Shown here one piece after another: positions 1-17,500 of a stretch of DNA of 64,000 nt; within the stretch, counting starts at the first letter, position 1; every line of letters starts with the position of its first letter. Under the pieces are notes generated by a model, which saw only the letters and a program-made list of their open reading frames with translations, was not told the origin of the DNA and searched no databases. Source of the stretch: Opisthocomus hoazin (lineage: Eukaryota; Chordata; Aves; Opisthocomiformes; Opisthocomidae); NCBI RefSeq assembly GCF_030867145.1, contig NC_134443.1, forward strand, positions 2,232,001-2,296,000. The letters run 5' to 3'. The translations under genes were made by a program, and so were the position numbers.

Positions 1-240
1 TGGGCAGGATGCGGCCCCCCCCGGGACAGCGGTGGGGTCCCCGGCGGGGATGAGCCTGTCTCTACCAAAGCTCGTCCCCCTCCCCAGTTGTGGGGGGCTG
101 CCCGGGGCGGGGGGGCTGGCAGAGGTGGTGTTGATCAGCTGGTTGGTTCCCCTTGGTTTAACTGTAAAAAATGAAGGAAAAAAAACCCCACAAAAACGCC
201 GAGAAAAAAAAAAACTTGGAAAATAATTAAAAAGAGCAGT
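1..240 (+). other. Possible 3' UTR end of an unidentified gene to the left
   Basis: No coding exon can be supported here. The stretch changes from GC-rich to A-rich around 160-235 and carries an ATTAAA poly(A)-type hexamer at 226-231, followed by a G run and GC-rich DNA. This is what the last part of a plus-strand 3' UTR looks like. The gene itself lies outside the window and I do not recognise it. An A-rich repeat tail is the main alternative. Confidence 0.3.
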
Positions 241-811
241 CTGGACCCAAACTGTGCGGTGGGGGGCAACGGGGGGGGGGGGGGGGGCAGCAGGCAGGGC
301 CCCATCAAGGACCCCAGGATGGGGACGCGAAGCGGGAGGACGGGTGCTGCGTGGGGTCTCAGCCGTGCAGCGAGCGCGTCGGGTCTCAAGCTGACGCCGG
401 CGTCCCTCGGCGTCCCCCCCGCAGTGGGCGAGCGGTGACGGGGGTCCGTGTGTCCCCCCCCAGCCTGTCCCACGTCCCCAAGCCTGTCCCTGTGTTGTCC
501 CCTCGGGGTGAGCCGAGTGGGTCCGTTCTCAGCAGGGTGCCTGACGCCGGGGTGCTGGGTGCCACGGCCCGGGGGGGCGCGGGGGGGCAGCGGGGATGAT
601 TTTCCCGGCTCCCACGGGGAAGACGGGGAGCGGGAGGTCCCCGGGGAGGGGACGGGACAAGCCCGGGCTGGGTGCGAGCCAGCCCCGGGCGTGGGGAGGC
701 GACGCGGCGGAGGATGCGCACCCAAGGCGCCCGCACCCACACCTCGCCGACGCTGGCAGCACCCGCACCCGCCCCGCCGGCGGTTCGGGGTGCCGGGGAC
801 CCCCCGCCGCC
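241..811 (+). promoter_or_regulatory. Presumed 5' flank and promoter region of ANKRD35
   Basis: This is GC- and CpG-rich DNA between the presumed end of the left neighbour and the ANKRD35 start codon. It contains a G homopolymer near 270-288. I see no TATA box in a convincing position and no coding exon. The promoter role is inferred only from its position and base composition. Confidence 0.35.
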
Positions 812-7297
<6,486 letters not shown>

Positions 7298-7311
7298 GGG
7301 GCCCCCCCGCC

Positions 7312-7317
7312 ATTAAA
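7312..7317 (+). terminator. ANKRD35 poly(A) signal (ATTAAA)
   Basis: An ATTAAA hexamer lies only 15 bp after the ANKRD35 stop codon, with GT-rich DNA about 20-40 bp downstream. If used, the 3' UTR is only about 30-40 nt long. Confidence 0.6.
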
Positions 7318-7549
7318 CCCCAGAAGCCGGGCGTCCCGTCCCGTGTCCCTGTCCGCGTGCGGGCGCGCGGGATTCGGCCGCGGGGTGGGCGAGGTGGGGG
7401 TCCCAGCGGGGGGTCCGGGGGGGGGGTGCCCGGGGTTGGTCTGGGGGCTGGTGGGGGCTGGGGAGTGACGCCCCGGGAGGGCTCTCAGCACCCACCGGCC
7501 CTGGGTGCTGGGGCAGGACGAGGCGACGGCTGGCCGGGGCTGCTCCCCA

Positions 7550-8312
7550 CACAGCACCAGTCCCATACTGGACCAGCTCCATACAGCCCCAGTCCCTATA
7601 TAGCACTGGTCCCATATAGCCCCAGCCCCATACAGCACCAGTCCCATACAGCACTGGTCCCATATAGCACCAGTCCCCATATGGCACCAGCCCCATATGG
7701 CACCAGTCCCCCTATGGCACCAGTCCCATATAGCCCCAGTCCCACATAGAACTGGCCCCATACAGCTCCAGCCCCATATAGCCCCAGCCCCCATATAGCA
7801 CCAGTCCCATACAGCCCCAGTCCCATATAGCCCCAGTCCCTATATAGAACTGGCCCCATACAGCCCCAGCCCCATATAGCCCCAGTCCCCATATAGAACT
7901 GGCCCCATACAGCCCCAGCCCCATATAGCCCCAGTCCCCATATAGAACTGGCCCCATACAGCCCCAGCCCCATATAGCCCCAGTCCCCATATAGAACTGG
8001 CCCCATACAGCCCCAGTCCCATATAGCCCCAGTCCCCATATAGAACTGGCCCCATACAGCCCCAGCCCCATATAGCCCCAGTCCCCATATAGAACTGGCC
8101 CCATACAGCCCCAGTCCCATATAGCCCCAGTCCCCATATAGAACTGGCCCCCTACAGCCCCAGTCCCATATAGCCCCAGTCCCGTACAGCATCAGTCCCA
8201 TATAGAACTGGCCCCATACAGCCCCAGCCCCACACAGCCCCAGCCCCACACAGCCCCAGTCCCATATAGGACCAGTTCCATACAGCCCCAGTCCCATATA
8301 GGACCAGTCCCC
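7550..8312. repeat. 49-bp tandem array between ANKRD35 and PIAS3
   Basis: A minisatellite of about 15 units. The central part (about 7840-8150) repeats with a clean 49-bp period: agaact recurs at 7895 and 7944, and so on. Each unit contains shorter internal copies of ccccatatagccccag. The flanks are more degenerate. The array ends about 25 bp before the GC-box region of the PIAS3 promoter. It explains the Gly/Tyr/Trp-rich frames on the minus strand, which I do not regard as genes. Confidence 0.92.
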
Positions 8313-8329
8313 ATATGGGACCCGTTACC

Positions 8330-8519
8330 CTTCGTGGGCGGGGCGAGGCGGAGTGGGCGTGGCTAAGGGAGTGGGCGTGGCGCTGCGGCTGCGCGGCGGG
8401 CGCGGAGTTGCGCGACGCTCCCTGCCCGCGCCCTCCCCTCCCCGTGCCCTGCGCCGTGCGGCCGTGGCGGGGCCTGGAGTTTTGCCTCGGTCCCTGCGCG
8501 GCGGCTGCCATGTCCCAAG
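8330..8519 (+). promoter_or_regulatory. PIAS3 promoter and 5' UTR region
   Basis: CpG-rich segment just upstream of the PIAS3 ATG with a GC box (gggcggggc, about 8337) and two gggcgtggc elements of the KLF/Sp type near 8359 and 8373. There is no TATA box, as is usual for a housekeeping-type CpG promoter. The transcription start is not resolved. Confidence 0.6.
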
Positions 8520-11500
8520 ATGGCGGAGGCGGCGGAGCTGAAGGTGCGGCGGGGCGGGAGGGGGCCGAGCGGCGCCGGGGCGGCCGGGGCCCGGCAGCGT
8601 GGGGCTGGGGGGCCGGTGGGGACGGGGTCTGGCGGCGTAGGGGCTGGGGGCTCTGTGGGGCTGAGGGGGTCTGTGGGGCTGAGGGGGTCTCTGAGGCTGA
8701 GGGGGTCTGTGAGGCTGAGGGGGTCTGTGGGGATGGGGTCAGGGAGTGTGGGGCTGAGGGGGTCTGTAGGGCTGAGGGGTTCTGGGATCTGGTAGCGTAG
8801 GGGCTGAGGGGGTCTGTGAGGCTGAGGGGGTCTGTGGGGACAGGGTCACGCAGTGTGGGATCTCAGGATCCTGTGGGGATGAGGTCTGGTAGTGTGGGGC
8901 TGAGGGGGTCTGTGAGGCTGAGGGGGGTCTGTGGGGCTGAGGGGGTCTGTGGGTATGGGGTCAGGCAGTGTGGGGCTGAGGGGTTCTGGGATCTGGTAGC
9001 GTAGGGCCTGAGGGGGTCTGTGGGGACGGGGTCAGGCAGTGTGGGGCTGAGGGGGTCTGTGGGGCTGAGGGGGTCTGTAGGGCTGAGGGGTTCTGGGATC
9101 TGGTAGCGTAGGGCCTGAGGGGGTCTGTGAGGCTGAGGGACCTGTGGGGATGGGGTCTGGTAGCGCAGGGGCTGAAGGGTCTGCAGGGTTGGGGTCAGGC
9201 AGTGTGGGGGCTCAGGGCCCTGTGGGGATGGGGTCTGGTAGTGTAGGGGCTGGGTGGTCTGTGGGGATGGGGTCTGTGAGGCTTAGGGTTCTGTGGGGGT
9301 GAGGTCAGGCAGTGTGGGGGCTGAGGGTCCTGTGGGGATGGGGTCTGGTAGTGTAGAGACTGATGGGTTCTGTGAGGATGGAGCCAGACAGAGCTGGGGT
9401 GTGGGGGTCTGTGGGGCCGAGGGCGTTTTGGTGGTTGGGGGTCTGGTAGCGCGGGGCTGAGGGGGTGCCTGGGGCTGGGGGTCTCACAGCCCGGGGCTGA
9501 AGGGATATGGGAGGCTGAGGGGATGCGTGGGGCTGGGGGACCCTGCAGTGGGGCTGGGGATGTTTGGGAGACAGAGCCGGCGGTTGGGGCTGTACCGGGG
9601 CGTGGGGCAGCGGGGACAGCCGGTGTGGGGGGCAGCGGTGAGGATGGATGACGATATTGGGGTCGGGGTGCACAGGGGGGCTGGGGCGAGCCGGGGGGTC
9701 CCACCTGGGGGGCAGAGCCGTGGGGGGAAGGCGCAGGGACCACCGGGGTGAAGGGGCTGTAGGGAGGGTGCCGGGGTCCGGACCTTGGTGCTCCGAGTGG
9801 CGTGGGCGGCTGTGGAGCACGGCAGCGAGCCCGGTGGGCCTGCCGCTGAGAGGAGGGGGCCGAGAGACCCTGGGGGGCTTCAGCAGCGCAGAGCCGTGGA
9901 GAGGAGAGGCAGAAACCCAGAGGAAGGGAGAGCCCGCGAACTGGAGCGGTTTGGAGCCTGGAAGGGTGCCGGGGGCAGGCAGGGGAGCGGCACGTGACGG
10001 CAGGCAGGAGAGGGGACGGGAGAGGGGACGGTGCGGGGCGCAGCGCGGCGGGGGGAGAGCAGAGAGTGTGTAACATGGTAGTGCTGCACCAGTGCTCACA
10101 GCTGGATGGGGTTTCATCTCCCTCCACTCTCTCTTTCTCGTTTTTTTAGGAGTCAGAGTGTGTCACCACCTTTGCCCACCAGACTGTGGAATATGAAATT
10201 GCCCCTGGTAACTAATTCCAAAGCTGATTTTTCTTTTTTTTTTCCTCCTTGTTGGCGGTTTAATATTTTTTCCCCCACAGGCTGAAACGTAGGTCTTAGC
10301 TGGCTGGGGTGGCCTAGGAGTCCTGCCCCCTTCCCCGCACTGGGAACAGGAAGGGGAACTGGCACCTTTCTGGCAGCCAGCCACAGCAAGAACATAATTC
10401 TCCGGAGTAATATTTGTCCGTAATCTTTCCAGCAGTGCCCTGTCCGTATTTTTGATGCAGCTTTGTGGCGTGGTCTTTCTCCCTCCCACAAAACTTGAGC
10501 CTGACTACAACGGGAGCCCTGTCAAGTGGCAAAACGTTAACGATCTCAGCGGAGAAATTGGATCCGATAATTGTAACTGGGTGACTGGGGACAGCGCAGC
10601 AGTCGAGCTCCGGCAGCCCCGGCCGTGATCCCGCCGTGTGGGGACGTGGTTTAGCAAACGGGAGAGCCGAGCGCAGCCCAGGGCGAAGTGTCTGTCGTGT
10701 TTTCTGCTCCGCTCCCTCTGCGGATAAATCCCTGCGGAGGAACTGTGGGTTATGCCCAGGTGTGGCTGAGCGCACAGGTTTATGTCCCCGGGGTTTGGCC
10801 CCCTGGCCACCAGCCCTTTTGGTGGAGCTCGGCGTGATTTGAGGCTTCTTCAGTTAATTTTTGAATCTCTGCTCCCTCTCCCTCACCCCTAACCCCCTTC
10901 CTGGTTTCCTCGCCAGGAGTTTGTTTAAGCTTTTTACCATCTGTGTCTCATTGTAAAAGCAAGACGAGCCAGTTGAAAACGAACCGATTTCTCCTTATAA
11001 AGCCTGTAGTTGGCTTAAGACCCTTTCCTTGATTGAAAAGCCCGAGCGGTGACTCCCCAGGAAGGAGAGGAGGTTTGCAGTCGTACCGCGTTCGACAGCG
11101 GCACGATCGACGTGGGCCTGCCGCGGATCCAGCCGCTGCCCAGGCCTCAGGTGCCCTCTGGGAGCTCTCGATTGCCATCTCTTACGGCAAGAAAGAGAGG
11201 TTTTTCCGCTGCTCTGATGTGCTGAGCAGGAATCGGAGAGGCTTTGGGGGTAGATAAGAGTCCACAGCTGCTGCAGCGGTGGTGACACAGCCATCCTATG
11301 GCACGAATGCGAGTGTTTTTTAACGATAAATGTGAATCTCGTGCTGGTGAGCCATGCTACACGAATCTCCTGCTGGTTGAAGGACTCTGTCCGGAGGATG
11401 TGTGGGAACAGCGGGTGTGGGAAGAGGTCGGTTCTGCTGCGATGGCTGGCGCAGAAGGGGAGGGATGGACGTTTGATAGGTGTGCATTCCTAATGGACCT

Positions 11501-14500
11501 TTTCTGGGAGGTGTTTAAAACAGGCACTGTCAAAGCTGAGAGACCCCACGTCGAGCTTTTTCCTCTTAAATGACAGAGGTTTCCTGCTGCTCGCAAATTC
11601 CCCGGGCTCCAAAAAGGGGAAAAAAATCAAAGTCAGTCATTGTTCTCTTGAGCGTATCACCCAGCAAAGGTCACAGGCGAATCCCGTGCGACCGACGGGT
11701 TCTTTTCGACACGAAACCTTAATCTGACGCTGTGTCTGTTCCGCTTCGGGGACCGCACGGCACTTTCTGTAGCGACAGGGCTGGCTTTGATAGCTTTACC
11801 AAATACTTGCCTTCTCTTCTCCCCCGGGAGGTGGAACATCTGTCGCGTTGTCCTCGGGAGACGCTGCGTTTTCCATGCGTGGGTATTAAACTGCCTCAGA
11901 CCCCCTTGGCACGCGGACCAGAACCCGCGAAGCGTCGAAGCGGTCTGCCCCGTGGATGATGGAGGCGTGCCTCTGGATTCGGTACGCGGAAGCGACTCCA
12001 GAACCCTTGGTCTGTAAGACGTGGGGTGTTCCCGTCAGCTCTCCTCGAAGGAGAGCTCGCTCCACTGGGTCTGGGAATCGCTCCGAGTGCAGAACATGCC
12101 TGCTGTTACACCGACGAGGTTTCAGCTTCTATTTTGCGTTTCCTTTATCGAAGGGATTGTGGTTTTTTGGCATTTCTGAACTCACAGAAGCCAGCCTTTC
12201 CCCCCTACCCTCCGGTGCTCCACTGCAGCCGGATGAAGCCCCTCCGTGGAGCCCAAATTGTGGATTTAAACCCCACAAAGTTGTAACTAATTGGAGAACA
12301 ATACTGCTGTTGAGTCGGTTGTGTTTTGGGAGCCTAAAGGGGGGAGCCTTTCTAGATGCAGAGTGGTGGTGAGACTCTGTGTGCCCTTTTGCATTTAAGA
12401 GGGAGAGTGTTGGGAGTTCAAGGTTGAACCCTTTTCTGCGTGCATGAAGGAAAAGATTGTGCTCTGCGAGGTACATGTGTATGTATGCACAGGAGTATAT
12501 ACGTGCTGCCATGGCGCCCTGTCATCCCATGGGTGTTTCTGCTGAGCTCAGTAATTCTGAAACCGTGGTACGACTGCGGGAGAAGGAGGGTGTTGTGAAC
12601 AGCACTGAGATGGAGCTGAGCTTCTGGGTCTGCTGCTAACTTGGCTGGTGGGGCTGCGGAGAGGTCTCCAAGACCCTTTTTATTTTCCCTCCTGTGGAAT
12701 GGGAATAATTCTGTATTTTTCTCTGCTTTGGGTTCCAACTTCACCCTGTCGGGCTCGTTGGACTCGTGCGAAGTAGCAGGTGGCTGCTGAGCGGTGCCAG
12801 CCGCGGTGTAGAGCGGGTGCCCGGTGCCAGTTTTCCCTTAACTGCAGCCTTTCTCGCTAGTGCTCGATGTCTGTTTTCGGATTTGATGTCTGATGTGTCT
12901 CCGTAAAAACCATCAGGCCAAAGCCAGGCATTCCCACAGGATATTTTTGAAACAAAAGAGTAAAAGCAATGACTGAAAAGCTGCGCAGTCACGCTGGGGC
13001 TTGGCCTTGCTGGGCCAGCCTGAAGGGGACTGCAGATGAGAGCTTTGAACCCAGACGGGTACAGGAGCTTTAGTTTAAACGCGCGTTGACCCTACAAGAA
13101 ATCGTCAGCGTTGCTTCGAAGGGAAGGTGCTTTAACAGCTGTTCGGGTACGGAAACTGCTCGGGCGTCCATCGAATCAGGAAGCGAATGTGACCTTTTGC
13201 ATTTCCAGATCCAAGCAAAGTATCTAAAATTAAAAACAAACCTAAATATTTACAGTTCTGCCACTGACGAGTTGTTGATGACAAGGACAGGGGAACTTCA
13301 GGCTTGACGGTGTCTCTTTTAAGGCCTCCACCACCTTCCTTCATGAACCCATGGCTTGTTTTTCGGATTGTGTCTGCTCACGCAGCAGTCGTAACGGTGG
13401 TTGTTTTATTTTCTTGCAGCATATGGTTATGAGCTTTAGGGTATCAGAATTACAAGTTCTCTTGGGCTTTGCTGGAAGGAACAAAAGTGGAAGGAAGCAC
13501 GAACTTCTGACCAAGGCGTTGCAGCTGCTGAAGTCTGGCTGCAGCCCGGCTGTCCAGATGAAGATTAAAGAACTGTACCGGCGGAGGTTCCCGAGAAAGA
13601 TCTTAACCCCTTCGGACTTGTCGATGCTCCACATCCAGGCGGGACAGCTGCCCTCGGGCACGGCGCTGACGCCAGGCACGGTGTGTCACCTGCCCTACGA
13701 GCACGGCTCTGCCGCCATGCCGGCGGCTCTGCTGCCGCCGGTGCCGGCGCTGGGACCCAAGCACGAGGCCGACGTGCAGCACCTATCGCCGCCCGCCCAT
13801 CCCGTCCACCCCGACGTCAAGATGAAGAGGCTGCCCTTCTACGACGTTTACGACGAGCTGATAAAACCCACCACGTTAGGTACGTCTGAAGCTGCCCGCT
13901 CCTCGTGTTCCTCGGAGGCTCCTGCCGGTTGCTCGGGTAGAGGCGGCGGAGCGGGAGCGGTAGGGTCAGGGCAGGCCGTCAGTGTGGATTCAGAAGGCTG
14001 ATACCCAGAGGAAGGTGGGATTCCGTAGCATCTCAGAGGGGTCTGGGTGGGGAGGGCCCTTCCGAGCTCACCCAGCCGCGGGCAGGGCCGTCTCCCACCG
14101 GCTCGGGCTGCGCAGAGCCCCGGGCAGCCCGGCCTCGCGTGTCTCCGGGGATGGGGCATCTCCCACCTCTCCGAGCAACCCCTGCCAGCGTCCCCCCACC
14201 CTCAGCACAACCAGTTTCTCCCGTATTTCCAGTCGGAATCTCCCCTCTTCCAGCTTAAAGCCATCGCCCCTCGTCCTGTCGCTGCAGGCCCTGCTGAAGA
14301 GCCCGGCCCCGTCTTTCTCCTGAGCACTGGAGGCTGCCGCGAGGTCTCCCCGCAGCCGTCTCCTCCCGCAGCCCCAGCCCTCCCAGCAGAGGGGTTCCAG
14401 CCCCCGTTCGGATCGATAACTTCCAGCTCCAGCGTGCAGGGCCTGCCAGAAATGGAAGTGTTTAGTTGCTTGTTAGTCTTGTTCCAAATTTATTTGCAGG

Positions 14501-17500
14501 AAAAAGGCTGTTTCTCTCCCAGCTGACGCCTTTTCTGTTACGTGGGTATTTTTATCAGTCTATATTAGGTTTGGGTTATTTACTGTGTTCAGCTGATAGA
14601 GCTTGGGGTTTTCTTTGCCTTCTGAATTGCAAAGCGTGCTCTGCTCTGCGGTGTGTCAGCGTTGGGTCCTAATCCTGCGAGCACGAAAGCCTGGTCCAGC
14701 TGGCGTGGGCTCCCTGTCCGAGCGCAGCGGTGATGCCAGGAGAGGTCGTTAGGGAAAGGCGTTTGTTATTTTTGCAAACAATTGGTGCCACAGCTTCCAG
14801 CGAAATCTTCTGCCACCTTAGAGTCTTACTTCTGCCTCGGTTATTAACAAAAATGTAGCCCTGAAGTCTTCCAATATATAAAATTAAGGAACTGTTTTAT
14901 GCATTGTGCAGCTCGAGGTTGCAAATATGAGAAGAGGTCGGCTCTGTGTAGAGCAGGAAGCAAACGGGGATCTTAAGAGCAGAAGTGGGGCAGGGCGGAA
15001 GGGCAGAGCCGCTTGTTTTCTCGACGTGATGTCGGTGCTGAGCGCTCCGATGCTTCCCCAGTTGCAAAACAGGGGAAAGAAAACGCCGAATTCGGGCAGA
15101 GCTGGGTGTTTGCTGTCGTCCTCCGAACGCTGGTGGGGAGGCGGATGGTGCAGAGTTAGCTCGGTAATTGCTGGTGGGTTTGGAAGCGCTGCTGCAGGCT
15201 TCGCTTGGGACCGTTTGGGCCCATGAAGGTGGTTTTATTCTGGTTTTTAGGAGAAGTTGTGCTGTATTTTTGCTTTAGGTTGAGCCCTTCTGGCCTCTTC
15301 ATGCTAGGTCCACCCATCTTTATGCTTTTATCCACCCATCTTTCTGCCTTTTAAATGGTTTTCACTTGGATTCGGGGTTGTTTTTCTTTCATCTAAACAC
15401 AGTAATGTTTGCTGAAGCGGGGATAAGTCTGTCTGTACTCCAGCCAGAAGCCACGCGCTTTTTTGGGGGTTTGGTTTTGTTCCTGTTTTGCTAAAAATTG
15501 CCTTTTCTTCGGTTTGGCTTTGTTCAGCCTCTCGGACAACCTGTGGTTAAGCCTCTTCCCTGAAACGGGATACTCGCCTTGCAAAAGAAATGGGTTTTTT
15601 TTTCCTCTCCCCTGATAAAACTCCCGTACTTATGTGTGGGTGCTTGGACTGGAAGGAGGTTTTGTGTAATTCCTAGGGGATCATGGACTTTTATTTTTGG
15701 TTTCTGGTGGTTTGTGTCTTTCCCCTCCCTTTAGCTGTGTAAACGTCCCCATCCTTTCGTTTTAGTTACGTGGGGCAGTTTTATTGTAAGTGTCCAGATA
15801 CGAAGATCGTGGTGTCAGAGAAATGCCCAAAATAAGCAATAAGTAGGGAAAAAAAATGAAAACAGAGGGGTGGTGGTGGGTGAGGGCAGCAACGTGGGGG
15901 TTGATGGTAGAGCCTCCTGGTCCATCCACGCTCTGCCTGCTGCAAGTGCAGAAGATCCAGGCTTTGGCTTTCCTGCTCCACATGCTCTACCAAATTATTT
16001 ACGTATGTTGATATATATATTATTATTTGTATATATTTGTATGTATTATTAGATGGAGGTTGGTTATTGGTTATAAATGGAGGTGGCAGAGGATAGAGAA
16101 ACTGGCAGGTATCGCTTAGCACCGCTTTGATACCGAGCGGCTTTGCCCCGGCTCTGTTCGGAGCAGAATCGGGACCCGATTTTGTCATCGAGGGGCGAAA
16201 GGCTCAAGCAGAAAGTCCTAAGATGGTCAAAATTCCGCTGAATTTCCCCGGTCCGGCCTGCCAGGCTGCTGCACTGCCGGTCGGGGGAAGATCTGGCAGG
16301 TCATCTGCCAGGAAACCGAGGGCCTCTCGTTCCTGGCATTCCTGAGCTGCGGGAGGCCGGGGAAGCAAAGCCCCTCGCCCCGCTGAGGAATCCGGGCTTG
16401 CCTCCGCTTTGGGGGGGCCAGCGGGAGGGTGGCCCCCGAAGGCAGCCGGCACGGAGGGCGAAGCTGACCGCCGCTGCGGATCTGTGCTCGCCTCGGCTCG
16501 TCACCAGCGTTACCAGACTCCTGGGAATAAATAAAGGATGGAAACACAAGACTGACGCTAGCGCACACCACTGCGATCGTGTCCTCGGCTTCGTTTGCTC
16601 TTGACCCGGGGATGCTCCACATCCCCACGGGCACCGGTGGGAGCTGCTGTTGCTCAGCCCCTCTCCTGGCGGGTGTGAAAACGAGCGTGGAAGAGGCCAG
16701 ATGGGCTCTTTGCAAATTCCCTCGGCTGACGGTGTCAGGGGGCTGCATTCTGGGGTGCCGATCCTCTGCGAACATCGATCGACCAGCTCGTGGGTGCTGT
16801 GAGGGAGGCGGGCGCCTGCCGGTCGTACCGAGGGCGAAGCTCGGGCGCAAAAGGAGCAGTGACGTGGCGAAGGTCAGGGTAAGAGAGGGGGAAATACTGC
16901 TGCATTTTCATGTGTATCGTGCACCACATGTTTTTACCATGCTTGTCACTAACCCTCACGTAAAACTCTTGCTTCTTCCCACCGTGTGGGTGCTCTCTCG
17001 ACTCGCTGTGTCCGTGTGCCCGAGGAGGAAATGGCAATGCCTGATTATTGTCCAGCAGCTGTGCTCGTTCCATAACGACAGTAATTACCATATTTCTAGG
17101 GCAGTGGCTGACCCCTGGCATTCCCTTCGCTCTTCCCAACCTGTCTGCTGATCCCTGGGCAGCGGTTCGTGGGCTCAGGAGGCTGCTGCAGACCCAGGAG
17201 GGCGAGCGGGCGGCTCTCCCCGTGTCCTCACCGTGTGCTGTCTGTGCAGGCCACCTTACTGCCCAGGCCCCAGTCTGTCAATAAAGCGACGGAAGCGGAA
17301 TGCCGGCCTTGGAAGCCAGACCTGAGGCTTCGTTACGCGGTCAAGGACTCGGAGGGCCCCTGCGTGGAACCGCAGTGAATTTTGACGACGCACTGTCTTC
17401 TGCTTTTAGTGGATGCTCTCCTCTGCTTATTACAAGCCTTGGCGCCTGTGGGTGTAACAGTGACTTAATGATGATTTAATTTGTCTTAAATTCTCTTCTT

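Noticed and set aside
7550-8312. CRISPR-like array of direct repeats (49 bp)
   Set aside because: Units are contiguous with internal sub-repeats and no unique spacers, in a vertebrate intergenic region. It is a minisatellite.
9195-10127. 310-codon Pro/Ser-rich frame on the minus strand in PIAS3 intron 1
   Set aside because: Low-complexity translation of the complement of a G-rich repeat. Open frames are expected by composition, and no splice partner or homology is recognisable.
13420-13879. Assignment of the SAP gene to PIAS1, PIAS2 or PIAS4
   Set aside because: Diagnostic stretches ([51 protein letters not shown]) and synteny with NUDT17/POLR3C fit PIAS3 only.
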